DNA of 64,000 bases from Eublepharis macularius (lineage: Eukaryota > Chordata > Lepidosauria > Squamata > Eublepharidae). Made by a program: the position numbers and the translations under genes. The stretch spans positions 65,477,028 through 65,541,027 of the forward strand of contig NC_072793.1 in the NCBI RefSeq assembly GCF_028583425.1, written 5' to 3'. This document shows, piece after piece, positions 23,501-35,500 of this stretch. Within the stretch, counting starts at the first letter, position 1. Each line of letters begins with the position of its first letter. The notes under the pieces were generated by a model. The model did not search any database and was not told where the DNA came from. It saw only the letters and a program-made list of their open reading frames with translations.

Positions 23501-26500
23501 CAATGTGCAAATACTTGATGAGCGAAAAAATGTCACAATAGTACTGTATTAGTAAAAGCTTTATCCTAGAAGTTTAGAGAATGTTTGGATTTTCAACAGA
23601 AAATTAATTTATATATTAAGCATAGCATCACAATGTTAATTCCAGAAATATTCAGTGGCTTCCTAGATACTTGTCCATTAAGAAGATATTCTTATTTTAA
23701 AACAAAAGACCAATTTGTACAGTGAACCAAAACGGTAGTCATCAAGTAACACGTTTATAACATCGCAGCTTTCCTCTATAAGCTTGTCATTCAATCTGTG
23801 ACATGGCTGCAGCTGAACATTGCTGCCGTTTGACTGGACCATAAAACATCTAAGACTGTATTGTTATATCATATGGCTTCACAGGACTGTGTGGAAACTA
23901 CCCTATCAGTTCTCATTGAACTCCCAAATTGTTTTGTATGTTTCCAGGGTTAAAGAGCTGTTTGCAAGGTTGGTGTAAGAGTTGCTTAAAGGGAAACTGT
24001 GTCTATATTCATGTGCTATGCTGAACATTCCAAGTACTGAAAGAACAGTTAGAGTTCAGTGCAGGCAGGTGTTCCGGGGGAAACTAAGAATCTGGCATCC
24101 CTATTCAGAATTCTGGCCCTTAACATATGGTATATGTTTGCAAGTGCTCATGCACATGTTAAATGAGTATTGCTGCCAAACTGGAACACAGAAAGACAGG
24201 CTTAAAAACTTCACTGGACCAAGTCACAGCAGTGAGAACGCCACAATCATCACTTAAGAAAATATTCAGTTATGGAAGCATGCTTCTATAGTTTGGCAAG
24301 GTATCAGAAGACCAGAGACAAGAAAAGGTGTCTACACTAGAATTTGAGAGACTCAGGTGGGAAGATCTTTGATTCTGCTATAAACTGTTAAGTACAGTTA
24401 GAGCAGAAGTGACAGTAACGCATTTAGAAACATTTGCATTGCTTCCCGGAAGCGATCTATTCTTTGGATTACTGCTGCTGCCTGCTTGGATGGAGCGACA
24501 TAGAAACTGCTGCCTGACTGCTTGGAGGACCACCCAAGGAACTTCTGCTTAGTTTGAGAGTTGTAGACTTGCTTTCCCCATGTATTTTTGGCCTGGCCTG
24601 TTTTGCTTGTTTGAGTGACACTGGTTCTGTTGGGCTTGCTTCACTTTGGTTCTATTGAGATTCTCATGTTTGACACTGGTTCTGCTGGGATTTTCTGGCT
24701 TGGACTTGGTTCTGTTGTGCTTTGTTGTTCAGCTTACATTGGGACTGGCCAGGAGTTGCCACTGTGTGTTTGATCAAGGTTTCTTTGCCTTCAAAAGCCT
24801 TGGAATCCCCCCATAGAAAACAAAAGAGATTAGCTGGGGGCACCTTGTTCAGGGGCCTACAGAACTGGACCCTCTTCTTGAAACTTGGGTGCTCTGTAGT
24901 AGACAAGGAACATGTACCCTGTGATTTTAGGGACCTATCTGGAGCCAAATAAAAATCCAGATTTGAACAATAAATTGGTATTTTTGGACCCTAATATCCG
25001 GGATACCAAATATATGGTTTTCTAGATACTCGGATCTGAATAATATCCATTTTCTTTTGTGCACAAACCTAGCTGGTATTGAAATACGGTCCTGCAGCAC
25101 TGAGTCTTTCAAAGTCTCCCCTACTTTGGGATACTTTCATTGAGTCAATGCAGAAAACGAAATCTACAATATTTGTTTATAAATCTTTGATGCCTGTTGA
25201 TAAATATGCTATACAAAGACTCAAGGATGAATGAAGTAAGGAGTTAGATTGCCCAATTTTGCCAAAGCAATAGGGTATGGCCTTAGGCTTTATACCTGTT
25301 ACTTCTATGGCTTTTAAGTTAAGACTTATTCAGCAAAAAATTATGTTTAGGGTATATTGGATACCCCAGCACCTTTTTAGTAAAGGATTCAGTACACTCT
25401 CTAACTGCTGGCATAATTTACTGGACTTGTCTCTTAACCATATGCTTTGGATGCATCCAGTTAAGTCTTTTGGGGAGGAAGTCATTACTCATTAATTCTG
25501 TATAAGAAGATTCATTGACTTCTGAAGATGTTTATGTACTTCTGAATTATTTGCCTGTTTCCTGAAGCCTAACTGATGGTCAATAAAAACGGACCCTTTG
25601 TGCCCTTATAGTAGCCAAAAGACTAACATAATGGCACTGCAAAGACAAATGCCACCCTCATGTAATTCAACAAATTGAGGACCTTACAACTTTATCAACA
25701 TTTGAAAGTATAGCATGCTGATGACAACTGCATATAGATTTATTTTTAAATATTTAGAGACTTTTATAGAAGCTTACACGTAGACTTCTCACCACTGTTT
25801 TTGTTGCTGCTTATTTGGCCATTGTATAAATTTGTTAATTAAAAAAAAAGAAACTAGAAAGATTAAATATTAGTCACAAAATTGTTTACTTACTGAGAAA
25901 TGCTGCAGCAACTCATCTTTTTCCTCTTCTACAAAACCCCCGATAGTTAGTGCTTTGGGACGATGATCTACCACCATATGATTCACTGTACCTCTCCCTC
26001 TTCCTCCACGACCTCGTCCTCGTCCTCTACTTTGAGCAGACATTCCTTTTCCACAACCAACAGGCAAGATTCCTAAACGGGCAGCCTATAGAACAAAGGA
26101 ATGGTCTTCAGCTTTTGCTGACATTGTGTTTTATAGTATGCATTACACATAATGAGCTTGTACCTTTGATATTCGTGAGGGGAGCAGAAGTTCTGACATA
26201 CATCTTGCAAATTTGGACTTCCCTGTTTCCCCTTTCAGCTGCAGCTTGCTGAGAGGCCTCCCCCACCATTTCATTCCTGATTGTCAGAGGACCTTCACGA
26301 ACAACTTATGGGATAAGCAGGGGTCCACAGTGGGTGGGTGGGCGGATGCGTGTGAGCGAAAACTGGTGGAACACCCACCCCCCCGGTAATGCCTGTCTGC
26401 GACTGGAAACAAACCACAGGAGGCTAGATAATATTATTATAAATAGAGTAGATAAATTTGCAAATTTACCTCCACCTGTAACTGGTTGAGCTTTTTTCTT

Positions 26501-29500
26501 AACTCTGTTGTATCTTCTCCTGAAGATAGTCTTTTGTGATAGTCTAGTTCTGCATCCAAAAGTTCCTTTTGTGCCTTGAAATGGGAGAAAAGGTTAAAGA
26601 AAATATATTTGATTTTGTTTTTTCTTTCTTTCATTAGAGGTTTTGAAATACGTCCTTTTGGGATTAATTCGTCACCCCTAGTCTACCCGAACACTCAGCA
26701 TGCAAAGAAGCAAAAGAAGAAAGTGACACCACACTAATTTCACAGCACTGATGCCAACTATAGACACTAACTATAGACAATGGTGATTCAGACCACACAT
26801 AACTCCTGGAGATGCCCCGCGAAACCACACATTCTTGTTAGAAAGCCAAGAACCCCAGCTTTCAATTTTTAAGGAATTTAAAAGAAATTCATAGATGCAG
26901 GAACACATTTGAATAAAATGACAAAATATGCTAAATGTAGGAAATAAGGTAGACAGTATTGGTAGATTTTTTAAAAAAGCTCAATTTCACTGGGTTTTCA
27001 AAAAATCTATTCACTTTTATGAGTAACTATTTCAGAACATCTTGTTTAATAAGCATAACAAGCGGATCAATATAAGTTGCTAGCTACTATTTTAATGGAA
27101 ATGAAACACTAAAAATATGCAGGTCTACTTTCTGGAGCGTGACAGAATTCCACCAGAGTCCAGCGCTCTGATGTAGGGCTAGGATTCTCTGGTCAGCAGA
27201 TTAAAATGATAATTCCTGGTCTGAGACTACTATACTACCAATGCACAAAAACTGTATTAGGTGGATGAATTAGAAACATAATGGAAGTTAATTAACATTT
27301 ATAAAGTTCATTATTTTTTATGGATAAATCTGCCCCACCATTTAATTTTAAACATTTCTATCCCACCTTTCTCTGCAGTGGACTCAAGGCAGTTAAACCA
27401 AACCACTGGGTATCTGCATTTTGAAATTCACATATGAAATGTAGTTTTAATGTATTTTTGCAAGTGAAAAGAGTTCTGAATGGATAAATATGCGATTTAT
27501 GTTTAGCTTGTTATCCTATAGGACGTTTTATATCTTCAAACTTGGAACCTATCATTTTGGATTTAAACCAAGAAGATGCACTGTACTCTGCACTACCTGG
27601 GTGGTTCACATGAGCCATCAGTAAAAGGAAACATCTATCTTCAGGTCCAGATAGTTAATTTTTTTCAAAAATGTGACAAATTATTTTGCTACTGATTTCA
27701 CTTCACATCTACATTGTATGGGTTACTGCTGAGTGGCCAAGCAAAAGGCACTGGGAGATGTGGAAGCTTGTTGCACTTCCCTCCCCGCCAGCAGTCTTTT
27801 CTAACCCCAGGAAAGCCCATTTCCACACGGGGCTGATGTGAGGAGGATGACGGGGATAACAACTGTCCCTCTTCCCTCAACAGAGCGGGATTTGCAGAAA
27901 AGGGAGCGATTCCTCCCTACCGCCCTTCATCCTGCCCAAAGCTCCATGCAGGGCCCATGTGAATGAGAAATCCTTAAAATCAGGTGTACTGTGTGGTTTA
28001 TGTGGGGCAGCAAATAGCCATACTTCTTCCATTGATGACTTCACAGGATATAACCCAGTATCTTCCTTAATTAAGTTTATTAGAGTTGCTGCATTAACAG
28101 GACTGACCTCAGTTTTAGACTTAGGTTTTGATGTTGTAGAAGTTGCAGATGAAGTTTTTAATTCATCTTTCAACTGAGATATTTTTCCTGTTAGCTCTTT
28201 CAGTGTCTTCATGATCTCTGCTCTCTCCTCTGGTTTCATGGCTTTATTCTTTTCTAGCTTTGATATCAGCATCTATGTAAATGAAAATACGAAGACCACA
28301 GTAGATTAAGGTAAGTTCATCTAAGGAACTCATAAAATGCTACGTACCTACTAGAAAAACACTCTACATTAATGGGATAAAATCCAGGCCTACCTTTTGA
28401 CATTCTATTTGCTTTTCCAGCATTTCTTGCTTTTTCTTTCTCATGTCTTGCTGCAGCTTCATTGCCTCCTAACAAAGAAGAAAATGCTTTCAGTGATATA
28501 AATAAGCATGCCCTAATTATTGTAACTAGAAAACTAATTTAACAGTTGGTTTCTCTTAGCTGATACTGTAAACATTATCAATTTAAAAACATATCAAATG
28601 TAAAATTACTGTTTAGTGGAGAACTTTCAATCAAGTACAGTACTTTCAATCAAGTCAGCAATAATGTATATTATTGAGCTGAGACTCAGGTCTCAGCTGA
28701 AATGCTATATCCCTCCCATGTCCTGTTAAACCATTATTAAATAAATACTTTTGACATCTAGGCTCACAACCAACTCAACAAGGTCTTTACTACCTCTCAC
28801 CAACCCATAATCAGAGAAGTAACAAAATAGTATAAAAGTATCATTGGATCACTGCTGTATTCACAAAAAAATTCAGATGTGAACTGCTGAAGAGCCCCAT
28901 ATGCAAAGTTCAGCTATTTTCTGAAGAAAAAGGTAATTCAACATGATCAAACCAATTGTATTCTTGAAGATATTTCATATGGCAGAAGACTCATTAAAGA
29001 ACTAACATTTTTCATATTAACTCTGCGAGAAAAGAAACTGGCAATATACTGAATATGGATTTTGAACACTATGCAAACTAGATTTCAATAAATGGTATAT
29101 TCCAACAATAGGTGGCACCAGTGCATCATAATAGGCTGGATTCTTATATCTCCAGTGGGAGGTGCCGGCAAATTTCTTTCCCCTTCCCCTTCCTCACCAG
29201 TTCACGGCAGAAAGATAATAACAGAGAGTTGGAGGACCTCCATGGGATGCTTTACTGAGGAGGAAAGTGGGCCCAAACTTCTCTTTTGCCTCCTCCATCA
29301 GCAGTCTTTTTTTTTTTTTTGAAAAATTTTTATTGGGTTAGAATCCATTATTTCCACATTTACATTCAATTTTCCCCAATTTTTTCTCTAACCCCCTCCC
29401 TTTCCCCCCCCCCTTTTTGTTGACTTCCAACAGCTTTCCAACCCTTTGTCCCCTTTCCCTTACTTTTATTAGCTTCCTCTATCTAAAACAAATATATATT

Positions 29501-32500
29501 CTCCATTATTCTAAGCAGTACATCCTTAACTATTTTTAACATTATATGCCCAAACTGTAAGCCTTTGTTTCCATCTTAGATAAACAATTTATCCCAATTT
29601 TTCAATTTCAGGTATTTCTATATATCATAAACCATATAGATCATACATTCGTTTATATCAAACAATTTGACTTATTCTCTATATATATTACTCATTCTAT
29701 CTTTTTATAATAGTTCTATATATCTCTCCTCACGTAGTCAATCAATTTGACCCATCTATATCTTCAGACATTCAGTTTGGTACAAAACTTGTCAGAAAAA
29801 AAGAAAATATTGTTAGTTAATCGCTCCTTATATTTAGTCCTTATAATTAATTATTTTCTCTATGTTCTGTTTGTTAACCTATATATATCTATAAATATGT
29901 CAATCTATTAATCTGACTGCTTATTAATTCACATTTATCTCTTCTCCCCCCGGTAAAGTCTCCCCCCTCTACTTCAATACTTCAGTAGTTCTCAAACTGC
30001 CACAGTTTTCCTCCCACCTCCCATTTCTTCTCCAGGTATTGTTTCAGCTTCTCCCAGTCTGTGTTGAACTGCCCTGAGTCCAGATCTCTCAATTTTCTTG
30101 TCATCTTGTCCATTTCAGCCATATACAGCAATTTGTAAGTCCAATCTTCAATAGTTGGCACTTCTTGTACTTTCCATTTTTGCGCATACAAAAGTCTAGC
30201 TGCTGCTGTCATATAAAATATCAACGTCCTGTGTTGGGCTGGAATTCCCTCCATTCCCAAGTTCAGTAGCAGGAGTTCTGGGTTCTTATTAATTTGAAAT
30301 TGTAAAATTTCACTCATTTCTCTTATTATTTCCCCCCAGTACTGCCTGGCTACCTCACACGACCACCACATATGATAGAGGGAGCCCTCATGCTTCTTAC
30401 ATTTCCAGCATTTATTAGAAGTATTCAAATTCCCTAGCGCAATCTTCTTTGGTGTCATGTACCAACGATAGATCATTTTATAAATGTTCTCTTTGATATT
30501 AATACATGTCGTTGTCTTCATTGTAGTTTTCCACAAGTATTCCCATGCCTCCATTGTTATTTCTTTATTAAAGTTTATAGCCCATTTCACCATTTGTGTT
30601 TTAACTATCTCATCCTCGGTATACCACTTCAACAGTACTTGGTATACCTTGGATATTCTTTTCTTATCTTCTTTAAGAAGGGTCTGCTCTAGTTCCGAAT
30701 TCTCTATTCGTATACCTCCCTTTACAGAGTCCGAATTATATAAGTCTCTGATCTGTCTATACTGGAACCAATCGTAGTTAGGTGATAGTTCCTCTTGTGT
30801 CTTTATTCTAAGTTTGGATGCTTCAGTTTTAGTTATTTCTTTATACGTTAAACATTGTTGTTCATTATCAACAGCTCTCGGGTCTATCACCTCATATGGA
30901 ACCACCCACAAAGGGGTTCCTTCTTGTAGATAAATTCTGTACTTCTTCCAGATTATGTATAGACTTCTCCGAACAAAGTGATGCAGGAACATCGAGTTGA
31001 CCTTTACTTTGTCATGCCATAAATATGCGTGCCATCCAAATATTTTTTTATATCCCTCTAGGGCTAATAGTTTCTTGTTCTTTAATGTCATCCATTCTTT
31101 CAACCAAACTAGGCAGATTGCATCATGATAAAGTCTCAGATTGGGCAGTTGCATTCCGCCTCTTTCCTTTGCATCTTGTAAAACTTTCACTTTCACTCGA
31201 GGCTTCTTGCCTGCCCAAACAAAATCTGATATTTTCCTCTGCCATTTTTCAAATTGTTTGGAGTCTCTGATGATTGGTATTGTCTGTAGCAAAAACATTA
31301 CTCTTGGTAACACATTCATCTTAACTGCTGCAATCCTGCCCAACCATGACAAATTCAATCTATTCCATTTAATCAAGTCTCTCTCTATCTGAGTCCATAG
31401 TTTTTCATAATTGTTTTTGAATAGATCTATGTTCTTTGCAGTTAATTCGACTCCCAAATATTTCACTTTACTTGTTACTTCACAATCCGTTGTTTCCATT
31501 AACAATTGTTGTTTCTGCTTAGTCATATTTTTGCATAATATCTTTGACTTCTTTTTGTTAATGAAGAAACCTGCCAAGTCTCCAAACTCCTTGATCTTAT
31601 CTATCACTCTTGGCATGTTCTCCAATGGGTCCTCTACAATTAACATTATGTCATCCGCAAATGCTCTGACCTTGTATGAATAGTCCTTTATTTTTATTCC
31701 ACGAATTTCATCATCTTGACGTATTTGTATCATCAGAATCTCCAATACTAAAATGAACAACAATGGAGATAACGGGCAACCTTGTCTTGTTCCTTTACTT
31801 ATCGTCAATTTCTTAGTCAATTCATCATTCACCACAATTGCTGCAGTCTGGTCTCTATAAATTTCCTTAATTGCTCTGATGAATCTTTCTCCCAATTGTA
31901 GCTTTTCCATAGTGGCAAACATAAAGTCCCAGTTTAAATTGTCAAACGCTTTTTCAGCGTCAACAAAGAAGAAACCAACCTCTTTGTCACAACGCTTGTC
32001 ATAATATTCAATAGCATTGATCACTGTCCTTAAGTTGTCTCTTATTTGTCTGTCTGGCAAAAAGCCTGCTTGTTCCTCCTCTATGACTTCCGAGAGCCAC
32101 CCCTTCAATCTCTCCGCCAATATCTTCGCAAAAATTTTATAGTCATTGTTGAGTAGCGATATAGGTCTATAATTTTTCACATTAGTCAGGTCTTGGCCCT
32201 CTTTTGGGATCAATGATATATTCGCTTCACTCCAAGTTTCTGGAATCCTTTGATCCCTTAAAACCCCATTCATCACCTCTTTTAGGAATGGTGCCAGTTC
32301 ATTAGCCATTGTCTTATAGAATTTAGCCGTAAGTCCATCTGGCCCTGGCGCCTTTCCTAGATTTGCAGATTGTATTGCCTTACTTATTTCCTCATCAGTT
32401 ACTTCACTATTCAACTTATTTCTCCAAGCTTCCGAGATTTCTGGAAGTTTGGTTTTCTCCAAATATGACGCTATTGATTCTTTGTTTACTTCTTTTTTAT

Positions 32501-35500
32501 TATACAGCTTAGCGTAAAATTTATAAAAGGCTCTACTAATGGTAGCCTGCTCCAAATACGTTTTGTTGTCTTCGCAAATTTTATTTATTATCTTCTTTTC
32601 CCTTTTCTTCTTCAATTGCCATGCCAGGTACTTCCCAGGTTTATTAGCACCCTCAAACGCTTTTTGATTCAGTCTTTTGAGATTCCACTCCAATTCTTTA
32701 TTGCTCATTGCTGTTAGCTGTTCTTGAAGTATTTTAATTTCCTGGTATACCTTCTTTTTCCCTGGTCTCTTTTTTAGCTGTATTTCTTTGGCTTTTATTT
32801 TCTCCTCAATCTCTTGTCTTTTCTCCTCTTTCTTCTTTCTTGCTCTACCATTTAAGTCCATTAGTATGCCCCTTACAACCGCCTTGTAAGCATCCCAAAC
32901 TTTATTGGTTGGTACTTCTTTATTCACGTTGTATTGTATAAAAAACTTTGTCTCTCTTCTCAGTATTTCCATATTCTCTCTTTCCTGTAACAAGTCCTCA
33001 TTTATTCTCCATGCTTTCCTTTTTCTCTTTTTTCCAAATTTCCACATAATTGGGTTGTGATCTGAGCCTACCATAGGCATTATTTCTACCTCCTTAGTCC
33101 ATAATGCTAAGTCTTTTGAGGCCCAGATCATATCAATTCTTGATAATGTAGAATGCCTTGCAGAATAAAAAGTAAACTGTCTGCTTTTAGGATATTCTCT
33201 CCTCCATACATCTTCAAGAGTCTCTTGTTGAATCAACTCAAAAAAAAGCTTTGGTAATAGTCCTCTTTTCTTTTGTGCCGTTGTAGTCTTTTTGTCTAGT
33301 TCCAAGTCTGTCACTCCATTGAAGTCTCCAGCAAGAATTATCTGGTCGTATGCAAGATCGTCTAAATGCTTCCTTAAATCCTCAAAGAAGCTTTCTTTTG
33401 CACCGTTAGGTGCATAAAGTCCGACTACCAACACTCTCTTTAAATTCCAAATACATTCCACTGCTACAAATCTAGCTTCCACATCTCTCATAACAAATTT
33501 TGGCTGTAGCTCCTCTTTTATGTACAACACCACTCCTCTTTTTTTCTTGTTGGAGGCCGCTACATATTCTTTGCCCAATTTTCCAGATTTTAAATATTTT
33601 ACATCCTGCTTTCTGATATGGGTCTCTTGCAAACAAACAATGTCACATTTTTGTTTTAGTAGCCAGTGAAAAGTATTTTTCCTCTTATTCGGTGAGTTTA
33701 GTCCATTTACATTCCAAGATAATACTTTACACTCCATACTCATAATCTTGTTGGTAAGTCTTTTTCATTGTCCTTAATAAATCGCTCCATCTCTCGCTCA
33801 GATCTGATGCGTTTTTTGGCCCCTCCAAACTCAAAGGACACTCCTTCCGGTAACTCCCATCTGTACCTGATTTTCATGTCCTTCAAAATCTGAATTAGCA
33901 CTTTATATTTTTTCCGGTCCAGTAACACTGATCTGGGCAGTTCCTTCATTATAATAATCGTCTTGCCATCAATCTCCAATGGATCTTGAAACTGTTTTGT
34001 CACAATCCTCTCTTTCATATTTCGTGTTGTAAACTGCACAATCACATCTCTTGGTAGTTTCCTCTGGGTTGCTATTCTCGAATTCACACGGTATGCCACA
34101 TCTAGGATAGCCACAACTTCCTCCTCCTCCTTCCCCAGGTACTCAGCCAACACCTCAGTCATCTGTTCTTGCGCTGACTTTCCTTCCACTTCTGGCAAGC
34201 CACGAAAACGTAGCTGCTTCTCCATATGTTTAGTTTCTGCAACTGACATTCTCCCCTTCACCAATCTCATCTCTGTTTGTTGCGTGTCTGCTAAATTCTC
34301 CATCGCGTCTTCTACTGTTTTAACTCTCTGCTGCGTTCCTTGTAATTCACTTCGTATTGTTTCCATACCTTTTTTCACTTCTGACAGCTCCGATTTTACT
34401 GTCTGTGTAACCTCTTTAACCTCTTTTATCAGCTCCAATTTCGTGTCCTTAAGTTCTTTAATCATATCTAAAAGTTTTTTGTCCAGGTTTTTATCCAGGT
34501 TTTCTATTGCCGATTGCCACTCTTTTTTTGACATCGTGGGGCTTGCTTTAGCTCGCTCCCACGAATCCGCTCTCTTCCTTAACTCCGTGGCGTAAAATTT
34601 AACGTTTTTCTATTTTAAATGTCCCGGTCTTCTTATAGAAATTAAATTTTAAAGAGTCCAAAATGTCGGGCGTCTTTTCTCTATGGTTTCTCTATGATTT
34701 TGTAATCCAAGATGGCCTACTTCCTCTTCCGCTGAAGCCGCGACCCTTCCCCTTTCAAAAATGGCGATTCCCTACTTCCTGCCCTCCAGCAAGGGCCGCT
34801 TCTCTCCAGCCACTCTATTGTTATTACGCACTTCCTGTCTCCCGTCTTCCCACAGCAGATCTCGCGATGGTGTCTTTTTCTCACAGCTCCAAAGCCACAG
34901 GTATTCAAAACAATAGTCCCATTTCTTTAATAACTTCTTTAAACTTAGTCTCTTTTTAAATTCGATTCCTGCCGAGTCTTCCCCTCCTTTTCACTAGTCT
35001 GTTGCAGTTTAAAAATCTACTTTTTTTCCTCTCTGTTTTTATCAATCTGTCCCGTCTCAGAAGATAATGATCTTTACCTTCTCTTCACTTTTCTTGGGTT
35101 GTAATCGCTGTTTCGATTTTAAGTTCTCCTCTCAGCTTCTTCCCCCAATCGATGCTTGGGTATGTAGGTCTTATGCCAGCCGAATTGGCCCCAAAACTGC
35201 CGCAGAGATTATAGCCGACCCGTCGCAAGGTGGGACCTCAAGGATCGGGGGGAGACTCGTTGTGAAGAGCCCCCCCTCGTCCGAGATCTAGCTCACCCTA
35301 GGGTCTTGAGCGTTCTTTGCCTGCTCCCCGCCTGAGAGCAGTCGGCCGCGGGCTATTTTCACCCCGCCGGCCGGTTAAAACGGCAGTCCGGTCAGCTCCG
35401 CAAGTGGAGCTGCGTTAGACCTCCATGGATCCCAAACAGGAAGTCCTCCTCCATCAGCAGTCTTGAAGCAGCACTGGCAGAACAGTGATTTTACTTTTTT

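Larger units (their letters stand above)
29309..35444 (-). mobile_element. Full-length L1 retrotransposon, both ORFs open, 20-bp TSD
   Basis: This 6136-bp element lies on the minus strand, the same strand as RBM27, in the intron between exons L and M. It has a GC-rich 5' region of about 0.9 kb (34535-35444), ORF1 (264 aa), ORF2 (1253 aa) overlapping by four bases (ATGA), a 3' region of about 0.66 kb and a poly-A tail (poly-T on plus near 29307-29320). Both flanks carry the identical 20 bases CCTCCTCCATCAGCAGTCTT (29289-29308 and 35445-35464). Complete length, intact reading frames and a perfect target-site duplication point to a recent insertion, possibly still competent. Confidence 0.95.

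Noticed and set aside
30484..31683. Plus-strand frames of 80-97 codons
   Set aside because: They are antisense shadows of the intact L1 ORF2.
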